Source: Ampelocalamus luodianensis
Lineage: Eukaryota > Streptophyta > Magnoliopsida > Poales > Poaceae
Length of the DNA: 64,000 bases
NCBI GenBank assembly: GCA_036346255.1
Contig: CM070636.1
Coordinates: 24,497,539-24,561,538 of the forward strand
Direction of reading: 5' to 3'
Part shown: in pieces, positions 24,101 through 34,930 of the stretch
How positions within the stretch are numbered: position 1 is the stretch's first letter
Layout of the letters: every line of letters begins with the position of its first letter
Made by a program: the position numbers and the translations under genes
The notes under the pieces: generated by a model
Seen by the model: the letters and a program-made list of their open reading frames with translations, nothing else
Database searches by the model: none
What the model was told of the DNA's origin: nothing

Positions 24101-25174
24101 CTACAAACTGTGCTTGTGGAAGTGCATCCAAAAACCAAACCGTGGCTCTAAGTTTTCCATTTTACTTAGTTTGAGTGTTGCCTTGAGCCCTTGACTTGAA
24201 ACGACTCAGCTAAACAATGGAAGTAATTATGAAGCTTTACAATTGTAGGATGTACATGAGGCATGTCTTTCTGAAATTCTGAATTTAGTATTAATTGTAC
24301 TCAAAGAGGCTCCTCACCAACTTCAATGCATGGCCTTTTTCTTCCGTCCTTGAGATAACCTCAACCACGTGATTGCCTCTTCAACTTACAACTGACAAGT
24401 TTTTGGTGTGATTCGTCTGCACATTATCTTCTATTACAAGGAGAGGAAACTGGACACAGCTTGCTTGCGTTCTACATCTTTGATTCTCCTAGCCGCCTAT
24501 CTGTCGACAGTCCTATTGTTCCTGTCACACTTTTGCTCAGAAATCTTAAGTTTTCTTAGAAAAAGGCAACTCATATATTTGCCTTTATTTTCCCCCATTA
24601 TGTATTATGTGTTTCTTTGTACTCGTAAAATATTCTCACCCTTGTGGATGATTTTATCCAATACTGAGCAATCGAAATTAATACAGCATAACTGTTATGA
24701 ACATGCATAACATCCTGAGGCAAGGGTACTATCGTGTGAACAGTAGATGCCGCATTGTTTGTGTGATTACTGTAGCACGCTTCAAATAATTTAGTTGGCC
24801 AGCCAATCAAGAGCGGGTACCCAACCCTCGGACCTTGTCCTGTACCCAGCCAACGCCCACAACAATAACAATTTCAATATCTTCCCTATACGTTTTTATT
24901 CTGAACTTAACTATATTTTGACCTGGAGTACAACTATATTTTGTTTGCTGATCTGATATCAATGAAAAATTGAAAATCCTTACAGGAAACAACATTTATA
25001 GAGCAGCTTGTAGAAGATGAAACTCATATGGAGGGCATACCACGTGGTTGTTCAAAAATCATGAATTTTCATCTTCATCTGGAAGACTATCTTGTATATC
25101 CAAAGGGGTGGCAAATCACACATAACCTGGATGTAGTTATTGCTCTGAACCAGGAAGTAAAGCACACAGTATAG
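21142..25174 (+). CDS. Glycosyltransferase family 43 protein (xylan-type, IRX9/IRX14-like), 3 exons
   Basis: Spliced model: exon 1 21142-21728, exon 2 21879-22128, exon 3 24986-25174, with GT..AG introns and matching phases, giving 341 aa. Plant GT43 proteins are Golgi type II membrane proteins that act in xylan backbone synthesis. Visible features are a short cytosolic N-terminus, one membrane segment at residues ~11-31 (FVLCFLIGFVAGLFPF), a Pro-rich stem, then GT43 signatures: TPTRARLLQAYYLRRL, RQRNAALDHIE, HHRLHGIVYF, SFGTWPVAML, EGPVCNGSRVVGWH and FHVDMSGFAFNS. Exon 3 supplies ETTFIEQLV and PKGWQITHNLD. The acidic metal-binding run expected after VYFA is AEEGIVYS here (E179, E180, G181), unlike the DDDN of many GT43s. 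An upstream in-frame ATG at 21085 would add 19 residues; the second ATG fits the membrane topology better. The family is clear; activity is not. Confidence 0.9.
22432..22440 (+). repeat. 9-bp TSD, left copy (intronic MULE)
   Basis: ATACTTTTG is repeated exactly at 23996-24004 on the other side of the element. Confidence 0.9.
22441..23995. mobile_element. MULE inside GT43 intron 2 (1555 bp, candidate Pack-MULE)
   Basis: The left end GGGAAAATTGATGATTTGCC and the inverted right end GGGATAATTGATGATTTGCC begin ~240-bp terminal inverted repeats (22441-22690 and 23750-23995). They share 'tggcaaatcatcaatt', the 'gccacttca.cgtatt' region and a CT-rich block. A perfect 9-bp TSD flanks it, diagnostic of Mutator-like elements. 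The interior (22690-23750) has no transposase. A GC-rich stretch at 23340-23750 could be captured host sequence, but I do not recognise it. Confidence 0.9.
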
Positions 25175-25445
25175 CTCCTCGTTTACCTTACAGGTATGAA
25201 CTTGATTAGTAGATAGTTTTTCTGCCGTCTTGATCTTAAAAGAGCTCCAGTTTTATGCATATACCATTTCATATGTTAATGTTGCGCAGTTTAGCTATCA
25301 TTCTGATATCCGTTCCTGATTTATACAAGAACAAAAGTATGTCTGTGAGCCATAGTTTATAGACAAGTGTGGAGAATTCTGGCAAGATTCGAGACTTAAG
25401 ATGATTATTGCTTCATTCTGTGGCATGGTTGTGTCAGTGCCATGC
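25175..25445 (+). other. Probable 3' UTR and flank of GT43
   Basis: This AT-rich sequence follows the GT43 stop codon at 25172-25174. No other gene is visible and no clear poly(A) signal was located. Confidence 0.4.
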
Positions 25446-26149
25446 TTATTAAGTCGTCGACTAGAGTCGACAAATCGGTGGAGCAGAGGTGACTTGGTCC
25501 GGCGACTCGACTTGCCAGGTTCCCAGCTCGCCGCCGCCGCCCATCGTCGACCTCGGCCGCAACTCCTAGCCGGCGCCTACCCTTCATCTCCCTCGGCGGG
25601 AGCTGAAGCTCCTAGCTCGCCGACAGCGGAGATGGAGGCGACATGGATCCGGTGTCAGGGAGGTGGAGGTGAGATCGATGTGGCCGGAGATCGTCGCCCT
25701 CGGCCGCAGCTCCTAGCCGGCGCCGCCCTTCGTCTCCCTCGGCGGGAACTGAAGCTCCCAGCTCACCGACAGCGGAGGTGGAGGCGAGCTCAATGTGGCC
25801 AGCGGCAAACTCCCTACCGCCGTCGCCATCCCCATCTCCATCACCCTCCTCTGCTCCCTCTCCTTGTCGTCGTCGCCATCGCTCTCCTCTGCTCCCTCTC
25901 CCCATCGCCATCACCCTCCTTTGCTCCCTCTCCCCGTGGCTGTGTGGTGTGATGGATGTGTGTGTGGCTATGGTGTGTGGCTGTGTAGTGTGTTGTGCTG
26001 TGTGGTGTGTGTGTGTGTGTGTGCTGGCTATGTGTGTGTTGTGTTGTTTGTGTGTTGGCTATATGTGTGCTGCGTGTACTATATGAACAGTACCTTCAAC
26101 TAGTCTAGTCGGTTACTAAGAGGGTAGTGTTGACTTACCGACTTAATAA
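25446..26149. mobile_element. Possible small element with 11-bp inverted ends
   Basis: TTATTAAGTCG (25446-25456) and CGACTTAATAA (26139-26149) are exact inverted repeats around a compositionally distinct, GC-rich then TG-rich segment. Inside are two diverged direct copies of a ~155-bp unit (from ~25545 and ~25695, 'ctcggccgca.ctcctagccgg'). They are followed by CT-rich repeats and a (TG)n run near 25990-26065. No TSD is obvious. The long ORFs here come from composition. Confidence 0.35.
25545..25800 (+). repeat. Tandem duplication, ~155-bp unit
   Basis: Copies start near 25545 and 25695 and share 'cctagccggcgcc', 'ctccctcggcggga' and 'gacagcggag'. This duplication creates a long but unsupported ORF. 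Confidence 0.6.
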
Positions 26150-26778
26150 CCTTGGTCGGTGCTCTTCATTGTGCTCTTCATTGTGTTCTGTTTGCGCCTA
26201 GTTTTGTTTCCATTATTTCTTATGCCCTCCATCTTTCTGAATTTTGTTTCTTAACTATCTTTTTCTGACCATTTGTATCGTAGTTTTATTATTAACTAAT
26301 TCTTCATTTTGCTTAAAGCAGATAACCTTCAGTACGTCCACAAGGAAGAATGTATTTCACGTCATAATACTTGAAAATATATGGTTTGCCACTCCCACTT
26401 TAAGCAAAAATATACGCCAGCGTGCCCATAGAAATGGAAGTGGCTCGTTTGGCATGTAAACTCGGAGAAAGTCGACAGAATATGGATTAGGTGTACATAT
26501 AACATGCAAAGGAAATTTGACTTCTGAATGCAATTTTGTTTGTTCTAAGTAATTATGTTGTCTGTCATCGTGCCTTCATGATTTTGTTATGCTGTTCGTT
26601 GCAATGTTGCATTTCGTTGAGCCTTTTTTTTTTATGTATCTCTAAACGCCGGAGTAACCATCTTTCAATGCTGCCGAAAGTACATGCAATCTCCACACCA
26701 TGTGATCTTGTGTCACTCCGTAAAACGTACACCATCAGCTACTTTCGCACAAAGGAGGAAAGCGAAAGTGCACGACAA
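26150..26778. other. Intergenic, nothing recognised
   Basis: AT-rich sequence with short ORFs only. No domain or repeat family was recognised. Confidence 0.5.
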
Positions 26779-27084
26779 TTTATTCTAGAGAAAATTTCAG
26801 ATATCCCATAGATTTGAGCCCTGTACCAATTAATACCACAAAAATTTCCACTTCCAACTATTACCACTGTAATAGCACAAATCTTCCATTCATACCATTT
26901 CCGTCAACTTAGGGACCGCAGGGTTAAACATGAACCAAAATACACAAAAATTTCCCACTTCCAACTATACTAGTACCACCGGAAGAGCACAAATCTTCCA
27001 TTCATACCACTTCCGTCAACTTGGGGATGACTGGGTTAAACATGTACCAAAATACCCTTGCCGTGTTCTCCATTGGCCTCATGG

Positions 27085-27290
27085 TTTGTGGTGGCGAGCG
27101 ACCCGGACACGGTGTGGGAGATCCTTGCCGGCGCCGCCTTCGCTGACCACCCATCACGGAGGCCACAGCCGAGCTCATGTTCCACCGCGCCATGGGCTTC
27201 ACCTTGCACGGCAAGTACTAGCGCTTGGCCTCCGCACATGCACTCCGGCCCTAGGAGGCTTGGCACCACCCAGCACCGGCAGCGATCAGT
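27085..27290 (+). pseudogene. Captured CYP78A-like cytochrome P450 fragment
   Basis: The + strand reads FVVASDPDTVWEILAGAAF followed by ADH and, after one frame change, ELMFHRAMGFTLHGKY. The combination matches the N-terminal part of CYP78A P450s, where the segment around 'FHRA.GF.PYG.YWR' is characteristic. A stop replaces the tryptophan after GKY. The haem-binding region is absent. It lies between the Pack-MULE left repeat and the hAT insertion, as expected of captured host sequence. Confidence 0.65.
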
Positions 27291-27547
27291 GAGGGGACGG
27301 TGCGGCTGGTGGGGCTCGCCATGGCGTGCGACGACACCATTGGCGGGGGCGTGAGGCTGCTACTGTAGCTCGCCGGGTCGGACCTGGAGCTAGAGGGGAG
27401 ATACTGGCCGCCGCCAGCAAGCTCTTAAGGACCTCCGCCGCCAACGACGAGCACTCCGTCGTCACCACCGCCAATTGTTTCTCCTTCCTCCTCTCCGACC
27501 CCCGCCGCTCACTCCTGATCTTGGGGAACCGTACCATCGGCGAGCTC

Positions 27548-27555
27548 CCAACCAC
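27548..27555 (+). repeat. 8-bp TSD, left copy (hAT)
   Basis: CCAACCAC is repeated exactly at 30927-30934. Confidence 0.92.
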
Positions 27556-30500
27556 TAGTGGCGGACCCAAGATTTTACCACAAGGTATGCCTAATTTTTT
27601 TTTTTATACAATTCAGTAAACTATTTATAATTCGGTAAAACCATATTCTAATTCGGTAAAACTACATACATTAAATAACATGATAAACCTTAGATTCAAA
27701 GATTAAACTAGAAACAATGACAAATCTCGATATAAATTGTTCAAATGAAATACAAATAGTTTGAAATATAGACATAGAAGGGACTTACAATATTATTTAT
27801 TTATCCGCTTTCTTAATGACATGAATGTCTCGATTATATCATCTTCATCAACTTGAAGAAAATATCCCGCTCAATGAATGTGACTAGACAATCATCCAAA
27901 ACACTATCACCGAGCTTATTCCTTGACTTTGTTTTCACTATCACCAATGCAGAAAATACCCTTTCAACACTCGCAGATTGCCACCCAGTAAAAGCAATAT
28001 CAATTTGAGAAGCAAGTAAACCATATCATACACTTTGTGCCTCGTGTTGCAACAAACTTAATCGAGAGATCAACAATGTCGTCTAGACCTTGGAAGCTAT
28101 CATCTCGTTTAATGTCATCAATGTAATTATCCAGTTGCAATTCAAGTTTTAGCAAATCATTGTTGGAGAAGTCCTTGGGATAAAATCCACCAATCTGCAT
28201 ACCTTCCGTGCATCAAAAGAAGCAAAGGAGTGGAAGGACTAAAGGTCGACATACAAGAGAGTAGCTCCATATTGATCTCATCAAACCGATTATCAAGCTC
28301 TTGACTAATTTGATCAATGACACCAATGTATACTTCTCTTCGAAATGGTCATCATTTGTTTGGTTTCGCACTGGGCATACCTTGCTGATTTTCCATAGGG
28401 CACATAACCACCATCCAAAGCAGAACTTCAACATCATGTGTAATGCAAAAGAAGTGACCTCTCAAGAAAATTATCCCAACCATCGGACCTCAAGTCTCGA
28501 TTCGCTCTTTGCAACATTAACAAGTGAGATTGCATTAAGAATATCTTGATCCCTTCTCTGCAAACACTCGGATAACTCATTTGTGTATCCAAGAATAACA
28601 TACATTAAGTGCACAAAGAAAACGAACTCAAAGGTTTCAAATGCTCCAAGCACAAAATGTATCTTTGTCCAATCATCCTTATATGCAATATCACCACCAA
28701 GATCAATGAGCACATCATGGATTGAGGAATACATAGTGATGATGCTACATATAGTTTTGTAATGAGAACCCCACCGAGTCTCACCAGGCCTAGGCAAACC
28801 CATTTCTTGATTTAATCCACTCCCTGATTCAAGCTCACCACACTCTAGTGCTTTGTTGACATTCTCAAGCCTAGCATTTCGAAGCATACCATGACACTTG
28901 CAAGAAACCCCAACAATGTTCAACAAGATAGATACTTGATCAAAAAAGTTTTACAATCAAGATTTCTGGCAACAACAACAAGAACTAGTTGGAGTTGATG
29001 TGCAAAGCAATGAATATAATACGCAGAAGGTGATTCTTGTATGATTAATGTTTTCAGCCCTTTAATATCTCCTTTCATATTGCTAGCCCCATCATAACCT
29101 TGACCTCTAATTTGAGTCATACTCAATCCATGAATAACAAGTAAACCTTCGATTGCTTGCTTAAGTGACAAAGAGGTAGTATCATCTACATGAACAACTC
29201 CAATGAAGTGCTCACAAGGCCTTCCAAGTTTATCAACATAACGCAAGCAAAGAGCTAGTTGTTCTTTATGTGATATATCACTAGACTCATCGGCTAAAAT
29301 TGCATAGGGCTCATCACCAAGTTCTTCAATTATTTTATTTCTAGTTTCTATGGTACAACAATGAATAATTTGCTTTTGTATCTTTGGGCTAGTCAAAGTG
29401 CAATTACCTAGAGCATTGTTCAAGACATACTTGTTCACTTCATCACTATTTCCTGCAAGAAACTTCAAAAGTTCAATGAAGTTGCCTCTGTTGCTAGACT
29501 CTTCACTTTCATCATGTCCACGGAATGCCAATCCTTGATGCAAAAGAAACTTGATACATCTAAGTGAATATGTCAACCTTTTCTTGTAAAGACGAAGATC
29601 CTCATCAGTCCACTTGTCAATGTGATAATCAATTGCTACCTTCGGATTCATAAAACCAATGTGTTTGAGCTGCATTGTGAGCCATAGAACCACTATGTTT
29701 GAGAAGTGCTTTATTTCCTATATTCCAATTATTTCATCCATCAATAATAAATGTATTTGACCCAGTACCCTTCTTGAACAAGTAGCATATAAAGCAAAAT
29801 GCAGAATCCTTCTTGATACTATACTCAAGCCACTCATAATTATACATCCATGCTAAATTGAATCGACGAGGTTTGTTTCCAATCATTCTTGATGGAAAAT
29901 CATGTGTATAAGGTTTGCAAAGACCTTTAGTAATATATGCTCTACGGATTGCATCTTAATCATTAACATGATAATCTTTAATGGGCACCTTTCACCGGAT
30001 CATATGGAAGGCGATTGATGTCATAAACCGCACTTTGATGTGGATTGGTGGCGGTGACTGACACAAGGGGCGAGGCACATGATCCGTAATTTCTTCAACT
30101 TCTACTCTATCCTCTTCTTGATTCTCTCTTCCTCTTCCACAATAGTTTCAACCGAGGTGGGCAGATCCAAAGCAACAACGCCTTCTTTCTTTGCGCGTGT
30201 TTCAAAAAGGGATGCTATGTCTCCGCTTCTCTTCATAATTCAACAATTCTAGAAAAATAATTTAGCAATTAGCAAAAGTCACATGCGATGATAGAATCAT
30301 GTTTGGATCTTTCGCTTAGAAAACTCACAAGTCACGGATCGATTCGATGGACTAATGACCGGATGTTAATTTTGATGCATTCTTTGTTGAATGAACTCCG
30401 AATCGGAATAAAAATCACTCATACATAAGTAATTAAATCTATTTAAGTACACTAGTAAAAGATTAGAAGAAGAAGAAGAATCTTAAACTCATGCGCTCAT

Positions 30501-30926
30501 CGCATCGCGAGATCTTAAACTTGTCGCATCGCTCTCGCAGCATCGCTGCGCCGCTTTCTTGCGTCGTCCGTGACCGGCGTTGTGATGACGTTGCGATGAC
30601 GCTGCGATGCGCGCTTGCGCCTTGCACCCTCCGGCGACCGGCGTCGTGCTTTGCCGCGAGTCCGAGGCCAGCGAGTCGGCGGCGAACGTGGCCGCGTGGG
30701 CGGTGGGCGCGTGGCGGCGTGCGTGACCCGCCTGATGCTGGGCGAAGAGGACCTACTTAGCGTGCATGACCCGTATGCGCGACTTCGCGTGCTCGCACAG
30801 AAGCCGAACAGCTGGGAGCGTCGGGTAAGTTTTTTTTTTACAACAAAATTTATATTCTGGTTCACTTACACGTGGACCACAGGGTATGCCGTGGCCCACC
30901 CGGCATACCCTGTGGGTCCGCCCCTG
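27556..30926 (-). mobile_element. hAT transposon (3371 bp)
   Basis: Ends TAGTGGCGGACCCA (left) and CAGGGGCGGACCCA (right, inverted) are typical hAT termini, and both are followed by GGTATGCC-type subterminal sequence. The perfect 8-bp TSD is diagnostic. It is nested in the Pack-MULE and carries a decayed transposase on the - strand. The 3' flank at 30490-30830 is GC-rich and gives ORFs on both strands with no recognised product. Confidence 0.95.
27830..30236 (-). pseudogene. hAT transposase (TTF zinc finger, DUF4371/ZMYM1-like), frameshifted
   Basis: The frame starts MKRSGDIASLFETRAKK near 30236. A TTF-type zinc finger follows around 29750-29900 (RFNLAW..YEWLEYS..DSAFCFICYLF). The main ORF at 28920-29693 has FLLHQGLAFRGHDESEE, ILADESSDISHKEQLALCL, GQGYDGASNMKGD and YYIHCFAHQLQL, covering the DUF4371-type RNase H fold. 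28471-28926 continues with GETRWGSHYKT. The C-terminal dimerisation motif SVERVFSALVIVKTKSRNK lies near 27890-27990. Frame breaks near 28920, 28480 and 28210 and internal stops show it is inactive. Confidence 0.9.
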
Positions 30927-31439
30927 CCAACCACTTCCCATCTTCAATGTCGTAGGCATGCTTGTTATGATGGTGGCTCAAGGGGATCTTTTCGTCATCT
31001 CGCGTAGACAAGCTTAAAAAAAAGTTAATTGAAATAGAAAAGGGCAACGGGAGTTCACGGAAGTGTTATGGATGAAAGATTTGTGCCCTCATATGGTACT
31101 GGGTGGAGGCGGAAAACTTCTGTAGTATTAATTGGTATCAAACCGAGTTATGTGGTATAGATTAAAATTTATCTTTATTCTATCCTCGAGTACTCATGTC
31201 TAGCACTACCATATGGAGTTTTAGTCTAAGCAAGGCACATTTATTTTTGAGAAAATGGCTATAGTACATTGCAATTGGTTGATCTTTGTTAAGAAATGTC
31301 ATAAAAAGCTTATTTAGCTAATGGGTACTGTAAATTTGTGGGCATTTGCGAAATTGGGACCCATTTGGCCCCCTAGAGCACCATAATTCCTAAACTAGCC
31401 CCATATGTATCAGAATTCCAATTTTAACCCCAGGATCGT

Positions 31440-32139
31440 CTTTGCTGTCGGGACAAACAACAAGTCACCTCTCGCTGTGTGACGCAAAGCGACCATCGGG
31501 CTTGGCGGCCCAATGTCTTTGCCATAGTTGATAGCAGCAGCAAGGTGTTGCCATGAGGAAATAGGGAGAGAAAGAAGAAGATTGAAAAAAAAGAAATAAA
31601 GGAAAAAATAGAGAAAAATCGAGAGAAAAAAAACAGAAATTTGTTAAAAAAAAAATTGGAACATGAAAAGGTTTAATAAAAAAATTGCATTTAATATAAG
31701 TTTATTTTGCTCATTTAAATTATTTTCCATTTTCTGAAATTTTCAATTAAGCTCTAATTGATACACTAAAATAGAAATAGATTATTTTATTTTTTTGAAG
31801 ATTTCAAAAAACTCTGCAAAAGAGAAAACTGAAGAGAAATAATATCTTGATTGTTGTGGTTGTTGATCACATTACTTCTTGAATTTTTTTTAAATTAATC
31901 TATTGTATGATGTTATTTTTTTGAAAATAAAAGTGTGATTACAACGTTGGTTGGTCTATTTGTTATTTCCGTAGAATATCAAGGGTACAAAATTTGTCAG
32001 ACTCGCAATAACATTTGTGATCGTTGTATATTGTTGTAGTACGCTAAATTTCTGAAGAATTTTGTGAGGACGATTGAGATAGTAATGAGTTGTAAGTAGG
32101 AAGGTAAGTGATATTACGATGCGTCAAGAAATAACACCG
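31440..32139. other. MULE subterminal region, no gene
   Basis: AT-rich between the terminal repeat and the duplicated GRF exon. Homopolymer A runs occur near 31580-31680. No ORF of note. Confidence 0.4.
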
Positions 32140-32255
32140 TGGGGTACATTTAGCAAATAGTTTGCGTTATGTTACTGCTAATAGAGCTACCATGTTAATC
32201 CACATTTTCAGCGGATGGTGAAATGAGACTTTGTCCGCTGGATCGATCCTGAACA
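32140..32255 (+). pseudogene. Duplicated intron and exon-2 piece of a GRF zinc-finger gene
   Basis: Closely matches 34722-34835: 'ttagcaaatagttt', 'gttactgctaatagagct', then the acceptor and 'atggtgaaatg.ga.tttgtc'. It encodes FVRWIDP of the GRF zinc ribbon with a stop before it. Exon 1 is missing. Confidence 0.7.
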
Positions 32256-32764
32256 TTTAATAAAAAAATTAAATTTAATTGAAGTTTATTATATTCATTA
32301 ATAATTTTTTTATTTTATGGAATTTTGTAATCCAGTAAAATAGAAATAGAATTTTGGACACTATTTATTGGACCTGTTAGACCACGGAGAGCCTGTTAAA
32401 AATGATGGGGGTTAAAGCATATTACTTTATGGAGCTTCTACAAAATGCAATTAAAGGGGCTGAGAACGCTCCTGATTATGAAGATGGCCTAAAACAGTAG
32501 ATTCAAATGTTGTGGTTCCATACTCTACATGCACTGCACAATAGTACAATTTGGCATGGAACCAGAACTACATTACAGTTCACAGACAGAAGCACGTTAC
32601 ACGTGGTCATATGGCATGATGGTTCGGCTATTTGCTTAAGTCTTCATCACTACTACTACAGTACACTACAACATAAGCATCCGGACCATGTAAGTATACA
32701 TGTCTTTAGGGGATAGTAAAAAAAATGGGTGGTAGGACTGGGTACTAGTACGGAATAGCCTGAC

Positions 32765-33582
32765 CTATTGCGTGGACCAGGGCCATTTACCCTTCCTTCC
32801 AAGCTCAGCGTTGTACTCCTCGCTTGGCCGCCTTCGCCTCGGCCGCCATTTTCCTCTTTTTCTCACGTTCCCTCTCACGAGCCTCGCGCTCCCTGCGATT
32901 GCACGCCTCGAGATGAGCTTTCGTCTCCCAATGTATACACTCATTTTGCTCGTCGTTGCGGCGCTTCTCCTCACGGATCTCGTGTGCTCTTTTGTCATTC
33001 CACTCCTCGAAGTCGAGAGTCTACTGGTCATGGGTGGATCTCCTGGTCAATCCACTTGTGGTAGCCACATAGCGGATCTAGGGACTACGGGTAGACGGGA
33101 GAGGTTGTTAGTGCGTACTTCAAAAGAGGAAAGGTAGGGAACATACTGTAACTGGTACTTACCGGCTGTCAATAGCTTCTCGTGTCCCAACGGCGATCGG
33201 GATAATCACAGGAGTAGTTCGCGCAACCCCAGTAGCGCATGCCCAGGCTGAGCAGATGCTTGGACTTGAAGAACTTGCATGGGTCCCTGCACCAGCAAAG
33301 GGGCGGTGTCTCTCCCTCGGGTGGGTGTTGCGGCGAAGGCTCGGTTGGAACGTTCAGGATGGGGTTGCTGCTACGGGGGGGCTCATTGCGGAGAGCTACC
33401 ATCCTGGCAAGCTGCTCTTCCCGGACCTGAGCCGCCGCAGCCCTTGCTCGATCGTCTCGCTCCCCAGCGACCCTCGCAGCATTGCGGATCTCGTCCCATT
33501 GCTTGGTCATATTGTCCCATTGCTTCTTCTGCCTCTTGTCCATCTCGGCGTGATGAAGGAAGCTCTCGCAGATATCTTCCAC
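32765..33582 (-). pseudogene. GRF-like zinc-binding protein gene 2
   Basis: Exon 1 (33163-33582, or from the Met at 33543) encodes MDKRQKKQWDNMTKQWDEI, an Arg/Ala-rich stretch, then CWCRDPCKFFKSKHLLSLG and MRYWGCANYSCD. This Cys-x-Cys..Cys..GxRYWxC layout resembles the N-terminal half of GRF-type zinc ribbons. A GTAAGT donor follows at 33162. The second part (32765-33100) reads KWIDQEIHP in one frame and then a Glu/Arg-rich segment that would form a coiled coil. A stop just before the donor and frame changes in the second part suggest decay. Function is unknown; GRF domains in animal proteins bind single-stranded nucleic acid. It is divergently arranged with the gene at 34510. Confidence 0.55.
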
Positions 33583-33586
33583 CTCC

Positions 33587-33593
33587 TTTTATA
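33587..33593 (-). promoter_or_regulatory. TATA box for the leftward GRF-like gene
   Basis: CTTATAAAAGG on the - strand. A start site ~30 bases on would favour initiation at the Met codon at 33543 rather than the one at 33582. Confidence 0.5.
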
Positions 33594-33629
33594 AGCCACA
33601 GGGTTGGCATGGTAGAGTGTTGTCCTTTG

Positions 33630-33846
33630 GTCTTCTCGCTGAAATAAGCTACCCCATTTGGTCTTGTCACTGCGCAAAGCTGCTCCATCTAGTCTTAGCA
33701 CTACGTAAGGTTGTCTCCGTTGGTCTTGTCACTGCGCAAAGCTACCCCGTGTAGTCTTGTCACTGCGCAAAGCTACCCCGTCTGGTCTTGTCACTGTACA
33801 AAGCTGCCCCGTCTGGTCTAGTCACTGCGCAATGCTGTCTTCTTGG
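33630..33846. repeat. 31-bp tandem repeat, seven copies
   Basis: Units begin at 33630, 33661, 33692, 33723, 33754, 33785 and 33816, exactly 31 bases apart. The core reads GTCTTGTCACTGCGCAAAGC followed by T-[AG]-CCCC. It lies between two divergent TATA boxes. Confidence 0.9.
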
Positions 33847-33919
33847 ACCTCCTCCTACGATCTCCCCCTTTTCAAAAACCACCTTCTCGGCTGCAACCAC
33901 CCTTTTTGCAAAGACATCC

Positions 33920-34199
33920 TCCCAGACCTCCTTCAGGACCTCCCCTGAGGACCTCCCCTTAGGACCTCCTCCTGGACCTCCCCTCAGGACCTCCCCTCTT
34001 GGACCTCCTCTAGGACCTCCGTTGACCTTCAGGACCTCCTTCCTGACCTCCTCCAGGACCTCCCCTCAGGACCTCCTCTTGGACCTCCCCTCAGACCTCC
34101 CTCCAGGACCTCCTTCAAGACCTCACTTGACCTTCAGGACCTCCTCCAGGACCTCCCCTCAGGACCTCCTCCTGGACCTCCCTCTTATTCAAGACCCCC
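33920..34199. repeat. Degenerate GGACCTCC-rich short tandem repeat
   Basis: GGACCTCC words recur every ~10-18 bases, with variants such as 'tcaggacctcct' and 'ttggacctcc'. Translations are Pro-rich and not considered coding. Confidence 0.85.
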
Positions 34200-34221
34200 C
34201 TTTTGCAAAGATCACCCTCCC

Positions 34222-34376
34222 TCTTGGTCAATGTGCAAAGCAGCCTGCCCCGTCTCGTCTTGTCACTATACAAAGCAACCTGCCCCATCTCGTCTTGTTA
34301 ATGCGCAAAGCAGCCTGCCCCATCTCGTCTTGTCACTACGCAAAGCAGCCTGCCACATCTCGTCTTGTCATCTGCA
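34222..34376. repeat. 35-bp tandem repeat, more than four copies
   Basis: Units are 35 bases apart (34222, 34257, 34292, 34327, 34362). They share the same GTCTTGTCAC..[GA]CAAAGC core as the 31-bp array with a 4-base expansion (CAGCCTGCCCCATCTC). Confidence 0.9.
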
Positions 34377-34417
34377 AGCTAACACATTACCCGCTTTATA
34401 AGCCTCCCCCCGCGGGC

Positions 34418-34424
34418 TATAAAA
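34418..34424 (+). promoter_or_regulatory. TATA box for the rightward GRF gene
   Basis: GGGCTATAAAATGCATG, 86 bases before the ATG at 34510. Confidence 0.6.
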
Positions 34425-34509
34425 TGCATGCCCCACACTCCGAAAGTAGGACCACTAGACCCTCCAAACCATAGAAAGAAGGACCTTCTACGTCGTACAG
34501 TAGCATACC

Positions 34510-34930
34510 ATGGCAGATGATGAGGGACCAGTCCAACCCGGGTCGTCGAAGCAAGAGCTTCCCTTCAAAAGGAGGGAGGACTTCAGGCCTAACTACTAGT
34601 TGATGCCGAACAAACGTGCTCAACCGGTATGGCTAAAATGTGGACACAGGGAGGACGCTGTCGTGCAGGTCCTTGACGGCCCTTTTGATGGCGGATGCCG
34701 TTTCTTCCGATGCCCACACTCTGGGGTACAATTAGCAAATAGTTTACTTTATGTTACTGCTAATAGAGCTTCCACGTTAACTTTCCTTTTCAGCAGATGG
34801 TGAAATGCGATTTTGTCCGCTGGATCGATCCTCCCCATGAACGACATGTTGTGATGTACGTGGATACATTGTGAAACCGAATCTTTGAGTTGGAGGCACA
34901 GATTGACAATCTCAACAAGGAAAACCGATG
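34510..34930 (+). pseudogene. GRF-type zinc-finger protein gene 1
   Basis: Exon 1 starts MADDEGPVQPGSSKQEL, reaches an in-frame TAG at 34597, then continues PNKRAQPVWLKCGHRED and GGCRFFRCPHSG. A short intron (~34722 to ~34795, acceptor TTTTCAG) leads to exon 2 with MVKCDFVRWIDPPHERH, completing the GRF zinc ribbon (C..G, FFRC, C-x-F..W-x-D). A leucine/Glu-rich tail (IFELEAQIDNLNKEN) follows a second stop. Two nonsense codons mark this copy as decayed. Related exon sequence is at 32140-32255. Confidence 0.7.

Larger units (their letters stand above)
26788..31173. mobile_element. Pack-MULE carrying a P450 fragment, interrupted by a hAT element
   Basis: Left end GAGAAAATTTCAGATATCCC and inverted right end GATAAATTTTAATCTATACC begin related terminal repeats of ~130 bp. 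They share 'gtaccaattaatac' and 'cacaaatctt.cat.cat'. The perfect 9-bp duplication TTTATTCTA flanks the element (26779-26787 and 31174-31182). Part of the left repeat is tandemly duplicated (26880-26925 and 26990-27035). Without the hAT insertion the element is ~1 kb. It carries a cytochrome P450-like piece and no transposase. Confidence 0.88.

Noticed and set aside
25401..25952. 183-aa ORF downstream of GT43
   Set aside because: Created by a GC-rich tandem duplication and CT repeats; no domain or splice context.
33630..34376. CRISPR-like array
   Set aside because: Eukaryotic context; units are contiguous tandem repeats with no unique spacers.
33788..34474. 228-aa Pro/Ser/Thr-rich ORF
   Set aside because: Translation of the tandem arrays between the divergent promoters; repeats with a non-triplet period, no start context.
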